A stretch of 57,054 nt of DNA from Spyradocola sp034113365 (GCA_034113365.1 JAXEXP010000083.1:1-57054); one strand, 5' to 3'. Counted from the first letter of the stretch, positions 16,300 through 25,617 are shown. Translations and numbers: made by a program. The notes: generated from the letters alone by a model not told the origin.

Positions 16300-17241
16300 A
16301 TGCGTAGAAATGCGATTTATATAGTAACTCTGCTGTTGCTGACCACGGTGCTGCTGTCGGGCTGCACGCCCCCTCATGCCAACGCGCAGGGCGTGCCCAG
16401 CGGGGACATGGTGATCCTGGAAAACGGCGACGGCCACGCGGCGCACCAGGAGCAGATCGTAGTGACGCTCAAGCCCGCGCCCACGCCGGAAGCCACGCCG
16501 ACGCCTGTGCCCACGGCGACCCCGGCTCCCACCCCCGCCCCCACGCCGGAGCTCACGCCCGAGGCGACGGAAGCGCCCGAAGCGGCGGGCCCGTCCAACC
16601 CGGCGGAGCAGATCCCCGCGGTGGAGGGCAAGATTTGCTACCTGACGTTTGACGACGGTCCGTCGAAGAACACCGAGGCGATCCTCGATGTGCTGGAGGA
16701 CAAGGGCGTTGTGGCGACGTTCTTTGTGATCGGCGAGAACGCGCAGAGCCATCCCGAGCGCATTCAGGCCATTGCGGCGCAGGGCTCGCTGGTGGCCAAC
16801 CACACCCAGACCCACCAGACCGACACCATCTACAAGAGCGAAGAGGCGCTGCTGAAGGACCTTGAAGCGGGGCGCCAGACCATACTCTCGGTCCTGGGAC
16901 AGGATTACCCCGACGACCTGATGCGCTTCCCCTACGGCTCCACCAACCGCCGCTGCCGCGACTACCGCGAGGCGGTGGAGGCTGCGGGCTACCGCTACTT
17001 TGACTGGAACGCGCTCAACGGCGACGCCGAGTCCAACGCCTCCAGCCGCACGACGCAGCAGCTCTATGAGGAGCTGGTGGAGACCGTGAACGTGCAGGCC
17101 GAGCGCGGCCGCAACCTGATCGTGCTGATGCACGACACCAACAGCAAGGGAAAGACCGTGGAGATGCTGCCCGACGCCATCGACTACATCCGCAGCCTGG
17201 GCTACACCTTCGCGACGCTGGAAAACAAACCCATGGAGTGA
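16300..17241 (+). CDS. Polysaccharide deacetylase lipoprotein
   Basis: A 313-residue lipoprotein. It has a signal peptide with lipobox LLSGC (Cys22), a Pro/Thr-rich linker (residues 58-95, many PTP repeats) and a NodB-type domain from about residue 110. The catalytic and metal ligands are visible: TFDDGPS with Asp118/Asp119, and NHTQTH with His168 and His172; RFPYGSTN follows. It should remove acetyl groups from peptidoglycan or another glycan at the cell surface. TATAAT lies at 16265-16270, but no good -35 box was found. The EamA gene follows after 7 bases. Confidence 0.9.
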   Translation: MRRNAIYIVTLLLLTTVLLSGCTPPHANAQGVPSGDMVILENGDGHAAHQEQIVVTLKPAPTPEATPTPVPTATPAPTPAPTPELTPEATEAPEAAGPSNPAEQIPAVEGKICYLTFDDGPSKNTEAILDVLEDKGVVATFFVIGENAQSHPERIQAIAAQGSLVANHTQTHQTDTIYKSEEALLKDLEAGRQTILSVLGQDYPDDLMRFPYGSTNRRCRDYREAVEAAGYRYFDWNALNGDAESNASSRTTQQLYEELVETVNVQAERGRNLIVLMHDTNSKGKTVEMLPDAIDYIRSLGYTFATLENKPME

Positions 17242-17248
17242 TCGCATC

Positions 17249-18112
17249 ATGTGGATCGTATACGCTCTCGCCTCTGCAGTGTTTGCAGGGGCGACTTCTA
17301 TTTTGGCAAAGGTGGGCATCCGCGACTGCGACTCGCACGTGGTCACGGCGCTGCGCACCGGCGTGGTGCTAGTGTTTTCGTGGCTGATGGTGCTGATCAC
17401 CGGCGCGCAGGCGGGGCTTACGGAGCTTACGGGGCGCACGGTGCTGTTCCTGACGCTGTCGGGACTGGCGACGGGCGCGAGCTGGCTGTGCTACTTCAAG
17501 GCGCTGCAGCTGGGGCCGGTGGCGGCGGTGGCGGCGGTGGACAAGTCCTCCACGGTGCTGACCATCCTGCTGGCGGCGCTGCTGCTGACCGAGGGATTGA
17601 CGCTGTGGAAGGGCGCTGCGGTGGTGCTGATCGCGGCGGGCACGCTGCTGATGCTGGACCTGAAGCCCGCAAAGGGCGCGGAGAGCAAGGGCGGGCGCGG
17701 ATGGCTGGTGTGCGCGGCGCTGTCGGCGGTATTTGCCGCGCTGACGAGCATACTGGCCAAGCTGGGCCTGCAGGACGTCAACAGCAACCTGGCCACGGCG
17801 CTGCGCACGGGCGTGGTGCTTGTGATGGCATGGAGCATGGTGTTTGTGACGGGCAAGGCAAAGATGGTGCGGCATGTGCGCGGGCGCAGCCTGCTGTTCA
17901 CCGTGCTGTCGGGCATCGCGACGGGCGCGAGCTGGCTATGCTACTACAAGGCGCTGCAGATGGGGCCCGCGTCGGCGGTGGCGCCCATAGACAAGCTGAG
18001 CATACTGATCACGGTGGCGTTCGCGCGGGTGTTCCTCGGGGAAAAGCTGTCGCGCAAGGCGCTTGCGGGGCTCGCGGTGCTGACGGTGGGCACGCTGCTG
18101 ACGCTGCTGTGA
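17249..18112 (+). CDS. EamA/DMT-family transporter
   Basis: A 287-residue membrane protein with ten predicted helices made of two homologous halves. The duplication is plain: VFAGATSILAKVGIRD and VFAALTSILAKLGLQD, and twice SGxATGASWLCYxKALQxGP. The drug/metabolite transporter superfamily exports or exchanges small molecules; the substrate cannot be given. It is 7 bases after the deacetylase gene, so it is co-transcribed. A repeat element follows the stop. Confidence 0.85.
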   Translation: MWIVYALASAVFAGATSILAKVGIRDCDSHVVTALRTGVVLVFSWLMVLITGAQAGLTELTGRTVLFLTLSGLATGASWLCYFKALQLGPVAAVAAVDKSSTVLTILLAALLLTEGLTLWKGAAVVLIAAGTLLMLDLKPAKGAESKGGRGWLVCAALSAVFAALTSILAKLGLQDVNSNLATALRTGVVLVMAWSMVFVTGKAKMVRHVRGRSLLFTVLSGIATGASWLCYYKALQMGPASAVAPIDKLSILITVAFARVFLGEKLSRKALAGLAVLTVGTLLTLL

Positions 18113-18130
18113 CGAGCGGAATGTTTTTTG

Positions 18131-18213
18131 GTGCGCTGGGGGATGGCTGGTGCGTGACGGACACCTCATCAGTCGCCTGCGGCGACAGCTTCCCCTCAAG
18201 GGGAAGCCAAAGG
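18131..18213 (+). repeat. Dispersed intergenic repeat, short form (copy at 18.1 kb)
   Basis: About 83 bases with two hairpins: GTCGCC TGC GGCGAC and GCTTCCCC TCAA GGGGAAGC. The same string order (CACCTCATCAG, then both hairpins, then CCAAAGG) recurs near 21.2, 33.5 and 50.5 kb in the same orientation. It lies between the EamA gene and trmO. Confidence 0.85.
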
Positions 18214-18272
18214 ATGGTCTGCGTTATGCGATCAGGAGGTATCCTTTGGATAGGATTGTATAGGAGACATTT

Positions 18273-18962
18273 ATGGCTGAAATCGTTCCCATGAAGATCA
18301 TCGCGCGCATCCGCAGCGATTTTTCTGAGAAATTCGGCATTCCGCGGCAGAGCGGACTGGTGGACGCGCTGCGGGCGCGCATCGTGTTTGAGCCGGAATA
18401 CCGGAACGCCGACGCGCTGCGGGGGCTGGAGGGGTTCTCGCACATCTGGCTGCTGTGGCAGTTTTCCCGGGCACAGCGGGAGGACTGGTCGCCCACGGTG
18501 CGGCCGCCGCGGCTGGGCGGCAATGCGCGCATGGGCGTGTTTGCGACGCGGTCGCCGTATCGGCCCAACGCCATCGGACTTTCCTGCGTCCGGCTGGTGT
18601 CGGTGGATGTGGACGCGGAGGACGGTCCGGCGCTGACGGTGGCGGGGGCCGATCTGTTGGACGGCAGCCCGATCTTTGACATCAAGCCCTACCTGCCCTA
18701 TGCCGACGCGCACCCCGAGGCGGCGGGCGGTTTTGCGCCCTCCCCCGCCGCGACGCTGCGCGTGGCGTTCCCCGAGGCGCTGCTGGAGCGGCTGCCCGAG
18801 GACAAGCGCGGGGCGGTGCTGGACGTGCTGGCGCAGGACCCGCGGCCGGGCTATCAGCACGAGCCGGGGCGCATCTACGGCATGGCGTTTGCGGGGCACG
18901 ACGTCAAGTTCACGGTGTCGGGAGACATATTGACGGTGACGGACGTGCTGAAGTTGGAATGA
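18273..18962 (+). CDS. trmO: tRNA (N6-threonylcarbamoyladenosine(37)-N6)-methyltransferase TrmO
   Basis: A 229-residue TrmO/TsaA-family protein that uses SAM to methylate t6A37 in tRNA. Family marks: KFGIPRQSGLV near residue 20, LEGFSHIWLLWQF near 52, and GVFATRSPYRPNAIGLS near 88-104, followed by LLDGSPIFDIKPYLPYAD. The C-terminal extra domain of the longer bacterial form is present. It has no evident operon partner; a repeat lies upstream and a bidirectional terminator downstream. Confidence 0.9.
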   Translation: MAEIVPMKIIARIRSDFSEKFGIPRQSGLVDALRARIVFEPEYRNADALRGLEGFSHIWLLWQFSRAQREDWSPTVRPPRLGGNARMGVFATRSPYRPNAIGLSCVRLVSVDVDAEDGPALTVAGADLLDGSPIFDIKPYLPYADAHPEAAGGFAPSPAATLRVAFPEALLERLPEDKRGAVLDVLAQDPRPGYQHEPGRIYGMAFAGHDVKFTVSGDILTVTDVLKLE

Positions 18963-18968
18963 GTACAG

Positions 18969-19018
18969 AAAAAACATGCGGACCTGAGCGGTTTTGTGGC
19001 TCGGTTCGCATGTTTTTT
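18969..19018. terminator. Bidirectional terminator between trmO and the GH43 gene
   Basis: CATGCGGACC (18975-18984) pairs with GGTTCGCATG (19003-19012), flanked by six A and six T, so it serves both converging transcripts. Confidence 0.8.
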
Positions 19019-19019
19019 A

Positions 19020-20261
19020 TCATTTGTCGAAGCGGAAGGCGTCCAGTTCGAGGTGCTCGCCCTTGAGGTTCAGCCAGACGGGCAGCGTGCCGGTGAGGCC
19101 GGGAGTCAGCGCGCCGTGCAGCTCGGTGAAGGCGTCGGCGGAGACGTCAATGGAGCCGAGGATGCGGTTCTGGGTAGTCATCACGGAGACGGCGCCCTTG
19201 CCGCGGGCGCGCAGCGTCCAGCCGGATGCGGGTTGGTGGAAGTTCAGGTAGCGGTATTCCGCCCAGCCCTCGTGCTTGCCCTCTTCGCAGGTGAGCATTT
19301 CGCGGCCTTCGGGCTGCGGGGCGATGAACCAGCCCCCGCGCAGGCGGCAGGCGACGGCGGCGTCGATCCAGCGGAAGGCGTCGAGGGGATCGGACGCGCC
19401 CTGCGAGGTCATCATCACCTCGTCGATGGAGCCATCGGGGTTGAAATGGATGGGCTCGACGCAGACTCTGCGGCTGGTGAAGCTGTTTTGCGAGGCGCGG
19501 TGGTAGAAGATGTACCACTGGCCGCGCCACTGACAGATGGAGCCGTGGTTGTTCCAGGTGCCGGGGTCGCAGAAGGTGTTGTCCACGATGACGCCGCCGC
19601 GCGTGTAAGGGCCCAGCGGCGCGTCGGCCACGGCATAGGACATGCAGGTGGCGCGGCCGCGCGTGGTGTCGGTATAGATGAGGTAATACTTGCCGCCATG
19701 CTTGCGGATGGACGAGCCCTCGTGGAAGCCGTGCTCCTGCTCGGTGAGGATGCCGTGGCGCAGGGTGGACAGGTCGAGCGAGGTCATGTCGGGGTTGAGC
19801 TTTGCGCCGCGCAGGCTGATCTGGCCCCAGAAGTAATAGGCTTGGCCGTCGTCGTCGATGAACACGGAGGGGTCGATGCCGTCGCCGTCTGCTCCGACGA
19901 TGGGCTGCGCGGAGTGGAAGGGGCCTTCCGGGCGGTCGGAGACCGCGACGCCCTCGTGGCCGAGGCAATCGCACATGTAGAGGTAGGTTTTGCCGTCGCG
20001 CTCGATGGCGTCGGGGGCAAAGAGCACGGTGTCGGGGCTCCACGGCAGGCCGGGATGGTCGGCGGTGTTGCGGAAGGAGACGCCGCAGTCCGTCCAATGC
20101 TCCATTTTGTCGTCGTCGGTGACGTAGACGTGGTACTCCTTGCTGCAATAGTCGGCGCAGCCGGAGAGGTCGTTGGAGCCGTAGAGGTAGAGCCTGCCGT
20201 CGGGCATGACGCGCGCTTCGGCGTCGGGGGTGAAGAATTGGGTGGGCAGCAGCGGATTCAT
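19020..20261 (-). CDS. Glycoside hydrolase family 43 protein
   Basis: A 413-residue protein: an N-terminal five-bladed GH43 domain and a C-terminal beta-sandwich of about 120 residues that looks like a CBM6-type module. The expected catalytic acids are seen in FTPDAEARV (residues 10-18), GIDPSVF and HEGSSIRK. GH43 enzymes act on arabinose- or xylose-containing plant glycans. There is no signal peptide, so it works inside the cell on small oligosaccharides. Its start overlaps the nudC stop by ATGA, an unusual partner. Confidence 0.85.
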   Translation of the reverse strand: MNPLLPTQFFTPDAEARVMPDGRLYLYGSNDLSGCADYCSKEYHVYVTDDDKMEHWTDCGVSFRNTADHPGLPWSPDTVLFAPDAIERDGKTYLYMCDCLGHEGVAVSDRPEGPFHSAQPIVGADGDGIDPSVFIDDDGQAYYFWGQISLRGAKLNPDMTSLDLSTLRHGILTEQEHGFHEGSSIRKHGGKYYLIYTDTTRGRATCMSYAVADAPLGPYTRGGVIVDNTFCDPGTWNNHGSICQWRGQWYIFYHRASQNSFTSRRVCVEPIHFNPDGSIDEVMMTSQGASDPLDAFRWIDAAVACRLRGGWFIAPQPEGREMLTCEEGKHEGWAEYRYLNFHQPASGWTLRARGKGAVSVMTTQNRILGSIDVSADAFTELHGALTPGLTGTLPVWLNLKGEHLELDAFRFDK

Positions 20262-21082
20262 GCGTTCGATCCCTCCTTCGGTAGATTTGCGCCATAGTCC
20301 AGCCAGGCTTGGATCATGGCGCTGGCGATGGCAATGGACTGCGGGCCGCGGGGCAGCTCGTCGCGGGAGAACCAGCGGGCGTCGGCCAGCTCCTCCTGTT
20401 GGATGCGGATGGGCTCGCGCTCGTCGGCCTGGGCGAAGAAGCCCACCATGTGGGTGTCGGTAAAGGGCCAGGGCTGGTTGCCGAAGTATTGCAGGTTGGT
20501 CAGGTGCAGGCCGGTCTCCTCCAGCGCCTCGCGGCGGACGGCCTGCTCGAGGCTCTCGCCGATCTCGAGATACCCGGCGATGCAGGAGTAGAAGCCGCCC
20601 ACGAAGCGGCGGCCCTGCGCGAGCATCAGCTTGTCCGCGCCGTTGTGGATGAGCACGATGACGGCGGGCGAGATGCGCGGGTAGACGGTGTTGCTGCAGG
20701 AGGGGCAGGTCATGGCGCGCTCGGTGGCGCTATGGGTCATGGGCGCGCCGCAGCGTCCGCAGAAGCGGGTGTTGCGGTACCAATCCCAGAGGTGCTGCGC
20801 GGTGCCGCCGAGGAATGCCAGCGGCTGGGGCAGGCTGCGCAGTGCGCGGTGGGGCTGGCGCTGGGCGTAAAGCGGGGGCTGGTCGGCGAGGAACACGGCG
20901 CGGCCGTCGTAGTCGAACAGGTACTGGAAGGCGGTATCGGTGGGGTAGTCGGCGCAGGTCGGGAAGGCGTTGTCCCGGAGGTAGACGCCCTTGGGGTCGA
21001 AGTACAGCGCCAAGTCGCTGCGCTGCGGGGCGCGGGGGGAATAGGCGTTGGACAGCACGTGCGGTGCGATGTCGTGCAGCAT
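20258..21082 (-). CDS. nudC: NAD(+) diphosphatase (NADH pyrophosphatase) NudC
   Basis: A 274-residue Nudix hydrolase that splits NAD(H) to NMN(H) and AMP and may remove NAD caps from RNA. Visible are the zinc ribbon (CGRCGAPM and CPSCSNTVYPR), the Nudix box GYLEIGESLEQAVRREALEE and the NAD-specific NQPWPF motif just after it. The start at 21082 follows AAGGAG; a frame from 21112 lacks one. It is the first gene of a two-gene unit with the GH43 gene. Confidence 0.9.
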   Translation of the reverse strand: MLHDIAPHVLSNAYSPRAPQRSDLALYFDPKGVYLRDNAFPTCADYPTDTAFQYLFDYDGRAVFLADQPPLYAQRQPHRALRSLPQPLAFLGGTAQHLWDWYRNTRFCGRCGAPMTHSATERAMTCPSCSNTVYPRISPAVIVLIHNGADKLMLAQGRRFVGGFYSCIAGYLEIGESLEQAVRREALEETGLHLTNLQYFGNQPWPFTDTHMVGFFAQADEREPIRIQQEELADARWFSRDELPRGPQSIAIASAMIQAWLDYGANLPKEGSNA

Positions 21083-21380
21083 AGGAACTCCTTGTTTTTT
21101 GCGAGAGAACAATGTCTCTTCTTCATTTGTATTGGATACGAAAAAGATACAGCTTGGGGCATCGAAGCGGGGCTTGGGGCTGTTTTGGTGCGTCTGGGGG
21201 TGGGGTGGCAGTTTACGGACACCTCATCAGTCGCCTGCGGGCGACAGCTTCCCCTCAAGGGGAAGCCGTAGGGTGCGCATTGCTGCTGACTGCATGAGTT
21301 GGCTGTTTATGCTGAACAATGAACGTTCACCATGCAAAAAGGTGGTGTTAGAACTGCATGTGATGTGATCCCTTGCGGCC
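21083..21380. repeat. Intergenic region with short-form dispersed repeat
   Basis: The gap before nudC holds one short-form repeat at 21187-21272 with CACCTCATCAG, the GTCGCC/GGCGAC-type hairpin and GCTTCCCC TCAA GGGGAAGC. It matches the 18.1 kb copy in order and orientation. No gene or clear promoter was recognised in the rest of the stretch. Confidence 0.75.
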
Positions 21381-21780
21381 GGGGTTGGGGTGCGGTGACG
21401 GGTGCTTCATCGGTCGCCTGCAAAAGGAAGGATGAGGCACATAGCCCGGATTCGCGCTTCCTTAAGGCTCCCCTTGAGGGTTTACCCAGAGGGGCGAAGC
21501 CCTGAAGGTCGAGCGTGTCGGAATAAACAGTCCGGTGGACTGACCTACGGAGGGGCGCAGCCCTGAAGCATGAGCGTTTCGGAGGGAACAGTCCTGTGGA
21601 CTGTTGCCGGAGAATAAGCCATGTGGAACACCGGAGCAGTCCAAAGGACTGATTCGGTGCGCAGATAGATGAAGCCGACCGGAACACCGGAACAGTCCGA
21701 AGGACTGTTTCGGTGCGGAGCGGGGAGCTGCCGGCCTTCGGCCGGCGGAAGGGTGGCGCTGCAGCTCTGCCAAACGGATA
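21381..21780. repeat. Composite repeat, long form with duplicated internal module
   Basis: A minus-oriented host hairpin repeat is interrupted after CTTGAGGG (to 21480) by a module of about 240 bases. The module carries AGGGGCGAAGCCCTGAAG and AGGGGCGCAGCCCTGAAG (near 21491 and 21552), the stem AACAGTCC TGT GGACTGTT, and two copies of GGAACACCGGA followed by a CAGTCC/GGACTG hairpin (near 21626 and 21681). A CCGGCC/GGCCGG hairpin follows. The related copies at 30.8 and 50.3 kb have one of each. Frames of about 100-126 codons here are repeat-derived. Confidence 0.8.
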
Positions 21781-21815
21781 ATGACGTCAGTGGCTCAACA
21801 TGAAGTCCAAGGGGA

Positions 21816-23171
21816 TCATTTCAGGAAAAAGCGGAGGAGCTTTTCCTTTTTCTTCGTATAGGGGTGGTAGCGGATGGGCAGGTCCAGGAAGGTGGACTTG
21901 TCCAGCACGCTCTTTTCGTGGGAGAAGGTGTCGAAGGAGCGCTTGCCGTGGTAGGCGCCCATGCCGGACGCGCCCACGCCGCCAAAGCCCATGTGGGTGG
22001 TGGCCAGGTGCACCACGGTGTCGTTGACGCAGCCGCCGCCAAAGGACAGGCGGCGCAGCACCTCGCGCTGGGCGGGCTTGGACTCGGTGAACAGGTAGAG
22101 CGCGAGCGGCTTTTCGTCGCCGCGGACGAAGGCGATCATGTCCTCGAGGGTGTCCATGGGGAGGATGGGCAGGATGGGGCCGAAGATCTCCTCCTGCATT
22201 GCGGGGGCGGTGCGGTCGCGCACCTCGATGAGGGTGGGCTCGATGCGCAGGCCGTCGGTTTGCCCGCCGGCGAGGATCTGGGCGCCGTCCAGCAGGGCGG
22301 TCAGGCGCTGGGCGTGTTTTTCATTGATGATGTGGGGGTATTCGGGGCTTTGCAGCGGGTGCTCGCCCAGAAAAAGCGCGATGTACTTGCGCATGGCGGC
22401 GACGAGGGCGTCCTTTGCGCCGCGCTGCACCAGCACATAGTCGGGCGCGACGCAGGTCTGGCCGGAATTGAGCAGCTTGCCGAACACGATGCGCTTGGCG
22501 GCCAGGTCGATCTTGGCGTCGTCCAGCACGAGCACGGGGCTCTTGCCGCCCAGCTCGAGGGAGACGGGAGTGAGGAACTGCGCAGCCTTTTCCATCACGA
22601 GGCGGCCGACGGTCTTGCCGCCGGTGAAGAAGATGTAGTCAAAGCGGGTGTCGAGCAGCGCGGCGTTTTCGGCGCGGCCGCCCTGCACCACGCGCACCAG
22701 CTCGCGCGGCAGGCAGTCGCTGAGCAGGCGCTCCATGGCCTTGGCGGTGTGGGGCGCGTAGTTGGAGGGCTTGAGCACGACGCAGTTGCCCGCGGCGATG
22801 GCGCCGATGAGCGGCTCGAGTGACAGCTGCAGCGGGTAGTTCCACGGGGCCATGACCAGCACCAGGCCGTAGGGCTCGCGGTAGATGCGCGAGACGGCGT
22901 GGAACTGCGCCAGCGGCGTGCGCACGCGGCGGGGCCTGGCCCAACGCCGGAGGTGGCGGATCTGGCAGCGCAGCTCGTCGAGCACCAGGCCGACCTCGGT
23001 CATGTAGCCCTCCATGGGGGCCTTGCCAAGGTCCAGCTCCAGCGCGGCGAGCAGCTCCGCCTCGTGGCGGACGATGCCCTGCTGCAAGGCGCGCAGCCAG
23101 CCCAGCCGCGCGTCTGGATCCAGCGTATTGCCTGCGTCAAAGAAGGCGCGCATGTGCGAAAAATCCATCAT
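21816..23171 (-). CDS. Aldehyde dehydrogenase, class 3-like
   Basis: A 451-residue NAD(P)-dependent aldehyde dehydrogenase. Motifs seen: APWNYPLQL, the cofactor loop FTGGKTVGR, the general base in LELGGKSP, and the catalytic Cys in NSGQTCVAPDY. Length and the lack of an N-terminal extension fit the class 3/fatty-aldehyde group (B. subtilis YwdH type), which oxidises medium- to long-chain or aromatic aldehydes. GTG at 23180 and ATG at 23171 are both possible; the ATG has the better spacing to GGGGAG. It stands alone. Confidence 0.9.
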   Translation of the reverse strand: MMDFSHMRAFFDAGNTLDPDARLGWLRALQQGIVRHEAELLAALELDLGKAPMEGYMTEVGLVLDELRCQIRHLRRWARPRRVRTPLAQFHAVSRIYREPYGLVLVMAPWNYPLQLSLEPLIGAIAAGNCVVLKPSNYAPHTAKAMERLLSDCLPRELVRVVQGGRAENAALLDTRFDYIFFTGGKTVGRLVMEKAAQFLTPVSLELGGKSPVLVLDDAKIDLAAKRIVFGKLLNSGQTCVAPDYVLVQRGAKDALVAAMRKYIALFLGEHPLQSPEYPHIINEKHAQRLTALLDGAQILAGGQTDGLRIEPTLIEVRDRTAPAMQEEIFGPILPILPMDTLEDMIAFVRGDEKPLALYLFTESKPAQREVLRRLSFGGGCVNDTVVHLATTHMGFGGVGASGMGAYHGKRSFDTFSHEKSVLDKSTFLDLPIRYHPYTKKKEKLLRFFLK

Positions 23172-23264
23172 GATGCTCACGCTCCCCTGTCATTTTGCCT
23201 GCAATCATTATAGCGCATCGCGGCGCAGAAATCCACAAAATCGCCCGCATTGCCCGCGTACTCC

Positions 23265-23293
23265 TTGAAACAAAGCAAAAACAGGATTATAAT
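23265..23293 (+). promoter_or_regulatory. Promoter of the DegV gene
   Basis: TTGAAA (23265-23270) and TATAAT (23288-23293) with a 17-base spacer, about 40 bases before the start codon. Confidence 0.75.
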
Positions 23294-23333
23294 AGAACCA
23301 TCCAGGCATTCCATGCGAAAGGAGGGAATTGAA

Positions 23334-24203
23334 TTGAAAGTCAAGATCTTTACCGACACCACCTGTGACCTGTGCCCCGAAAAGCGCGCGCAGCACGACA
23401 TCACGGCGCTGCCGCTGCATGTGATCCTTGGGGAGGAGGACCACCTGGACGGCGTGGACGTGACGCCGCAGCAGCTGTTCGACTACGCGCTGCACACCAA
23501 ACAGCTGCCCAAGACCGCTGCGGTGGGCGTACTGGAGTTCCAGAAGGCGTTTGCTGAAGCACTGGACGGCGGGTACGACGAGCTGATCTACACGGGGCTG
23601 TCCTCGGAGTTCTCCACGACGTATCACAACGCCTGCCTGGCGCGCGACGCGCTGGCAGAGCAGGGTTACGACCCCAAGCGCATCCATCTGGTGGACTCGC
23701 GGCAGCTGTCCTCGGGCGAGGCGCATCTGCTGCTGCGCGCGGCGGACATCCTGGAAAAGGGCGGCACCGCGCAGGACGCGGAGGACGACATGCGGGCGGT
23801 GATCCCGCGGCTGTCCACGCACTTCATCATCGACACGCTGCAGTACCTGCACATGGGCGGGCGCTGCTCGTCGGTGGCGTACCTGGCAGGCTCGGTGCTC
23901 AAGCTGCACCCGCAGATCAACGTCATCGACGGCAAGATGATCGCGGGCGAGAAGTTCCGCGGCAAGATCGACAGCTGCATCCAGCAGTACAAGCAGCGCA
24001 TGATCGTCGACCAGCTGGACCAGATCGAACCTGAGCGCATCTTCATCACCAGCACGCTGCCCCGCGACAAGGCGGAGGCGCTGGCCGAGGAGATCCGCGC
24101 GCTGGGGTACTTTGAGGAAGTGCTCGTCGAGACCGCCGGCGCAACCATCTCCAGCCACTGCGGTCCCAACACCATCGGTTATCTGACCATCCACAAGGCG
24201 TAA
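23334..24203 (+). CDS. DegV-family fatty-acid-binding protein
   Basis: A 289-residue DegV-fold protein (FakB type). Such proteins bind a fatty acid and present it to the FakA kinase for phospholipid synthesis. Visible are KIFTDTTCDL at the start, YTGLSSEFSTTYHNA with the lipid-contact Ser region, and VDSRQLSSGEAHLLL. A TTG at 23334 lies 8 bases after AAAGGAGG; the upstream in-frame ATG at 23313 precedes that site and is less likely. fakA is not in the window. Confidence 0.85.
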   Translation: MKVKIFTDTTCDLCPEKRAQHDITALPLHVILGEEDHLDGVDVTPQQLFDYALHTKQLPKTAAVGVLEFQKAFAEALDGGYDELIYTGLSSEFSTTYHNACLARDALAEQGYDPKRIHLVDSRQLSSGEAHLLLRAADILEKGGTAQDAEDDMRAVIPRLSTHFIIDTLQYLHMGGRCSSVAYLAGSVLKLHPQINVIDGKMIAGEKFRGKIDSCIQQYKQRMIVDQLDQIEPERIFITSTLPRDKAEALAEEIRALGYFEEVLVETAGATISSHCGPNTIGYLTIHKA

Positions 24204-24240
24204 ACCATTTCATACTGCATCATTTATCCGTACCTTACGT

Positions 24241-24275
24241 CGCGCCGCATCGCTCAAATGCGGCGCGGCGTTTTT
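24241..24275 (+). terminator. Intrinsic terminator after the DegV gene
   Basis: CGCGCCGCAT (24241-24250) pairs with ATGCGGCGCG (24258-24267) around a 7-base loop, then GCG and five T. Confidence 0.8.
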
Positions 24276-24396
24276 GTGCGCGGGCGACCGCGGATTTTTT
24301 TTGCGTCCGGCCAGACTTTTTTAACACAAATCCCGGAAAAAGCCATGTGCAACGGGCAAAAACTCTGGTATAATAAAGCATTGGAGGGATGAACAC

Positions 24397-25617
24397 ATGA
24401 CTTTTGAAAAGCAGATCTTTGGCGTGCTTCGCAACGAAAACGGCCCGGACGCCTGCAATAACGTGGTGCTGACCGGCGATATGAACAACGACGGCTGGAA
24501 TGACATCGTGCTGTGCGGCAACTGCGGCAGCCTGGCCGTGCTGCGCAACGGCGAGAACTACCGCCGCTGGGAGCGCGTGATCCTGGACGACGCGGTGGAG
24601 CACGTGGGCGGCGCGGCCGCGCTGTGCGACCTGACGGGCAACGGCTACCTGGACATCGTGCTTGCGGGCGACAATCAGTCCGACAAGGTGATCTGGTACG
24701 AGAATCCCGGAGACCTTGAGGCCAAATGGGAAAAGCACGTCGCGTTTGAGACGGGCTGCAACGGCTTTACCGACATGGTGCTCACCGACAACCTGCTGGG
24801 CGACGGCCGCCGCTGCCTGCTGATGACCAACACCGCGCCCGAGGGCACCCGCGTGCTGTGCGCGCCCCTGCCTGCGGACGCAAAGGCCCCCTGGGCCGCG
24901 CCCATGGTGCTGGCCGAGGGCCTGCTGGATGAGGACAGCGAATACGGCATCTCCGCGCCCGCCACGGGCCTTGCCGTGGGCGATCTGGACGGCGACGGCC
25001 ATCTGGAGTTCGTGTGCGGCACGCGCTGGTTCAAGCGCGAGGGCGAGGCCTTTGTCGGCCACAAATACTGCGAGAACAAGGTCTCCTGCCGCGTGGCCCT
25101 GGGCGACGTAGACGGCAGGGACGAGCTGGCCATTGTGGTGTGCGAGAGCGCGGCCATCCGCGAATACGAGCTCTCGGGCGCTACGCTGTCGGTCTACCGC
25201 CAGGGCGTGGACATCGCGCAGCCCTGGGAAGAGGAAGTGCTGTGCGACAGCATCAACGACTGCGGCGCGCTGCTGGTAGGCAATCTGACCGGCGGCAAGA
25301 CCCCCGACATCATCGTGGGCGAGGTGGGCCAGGAGGGCCTGACGCGCAGCCTGTGCACCTTTGCAAAGCCCGCGCACCTGGGCGGCTTCAACTTCACCGC
25401 CGACACCACCCGGTACCTGAGCCAGGGCGAAAAGCCCGTCACCCGCATCTTCACCCGCAAGGACGGGGAGTTCGTGGGCAGCGTGCTGTCGGAGGACACC
25501 GGCCTGTACGCGGCGGCGCTGTCCGACGTGCTGCACGCGGGCCGTCCCTCGCTGGTGGGCGTGCCCAAGATCGGCCCGGAGAGATGGGCGCTGGAGTGCT
25601 TCACCGCCCGCAACTGA
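24397..25617 (+). CDS. FG-GAP/VCBS-repeat beta-propeller protein without signal peptide
   Basis: A 406-residue protein built from FG-GAP-type repeats: DMNNDGWNDIVL, DLTGNGYLDIVL, DLDGDGHLEFV, DVDGRDELAIV and NLTGGKTPDIIV mark at least five calcium-loop-like blades, consistent with a seven-bladed propeller. Unlike most relatives it has no signal peptide or membrane segment, so a cytoplasmic place is inferred. The ThuA-like gene follows after 43 bases, so they are probably co-transcribed. TATAAT at 24369-24374 is a likely -10 box. No enzymatic motif was recognised; it may be a carbohydrate-related binding protein or lyase relative. Confidence 0.65.
   Translation: MTFEKQIFGVLRNENGPDACNNVVLTGDMNNDGWNDIVLCGNCGSLAVLRNGENYRRWERVILDDAVEHVGGAAALCDLTGNGYLDIVLAGDNQSDKVIWYENPGDLEAKWEKHVAFETGCNGFTDMVLTDNLLGDGRRCLLMTNTAPEGTRVLCAPLPADAKAPWAAPMVLAEGLLDEDSEYGISAPATGLAVGDLDGDGHLEFVCGTRWFKREGEAFVGHKYCENKVSCRVALGDVDGRDELAIVVCESAAIREYELSGATLSVYRQGVDIAQPWEEEVLCDSINDCGALLVGNLTGGKTPDIIVGEVGQEGLTRSLCTFAKPAHLGGFNFTADTTRYLSQGEKPVTRIFTRKDGEFVGSVLSEDTGLYAAALSDVLHAGRPSLVGVPKIGPERWALECFTARN

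Noticed and set aside
21307..21773. Two minus-strand frames of 103 and 126 codons
   Set aside because: They lie wholly in the composite repeat; the same peptide strings recur at other repeat copies in different frames, so they come from the repeat.
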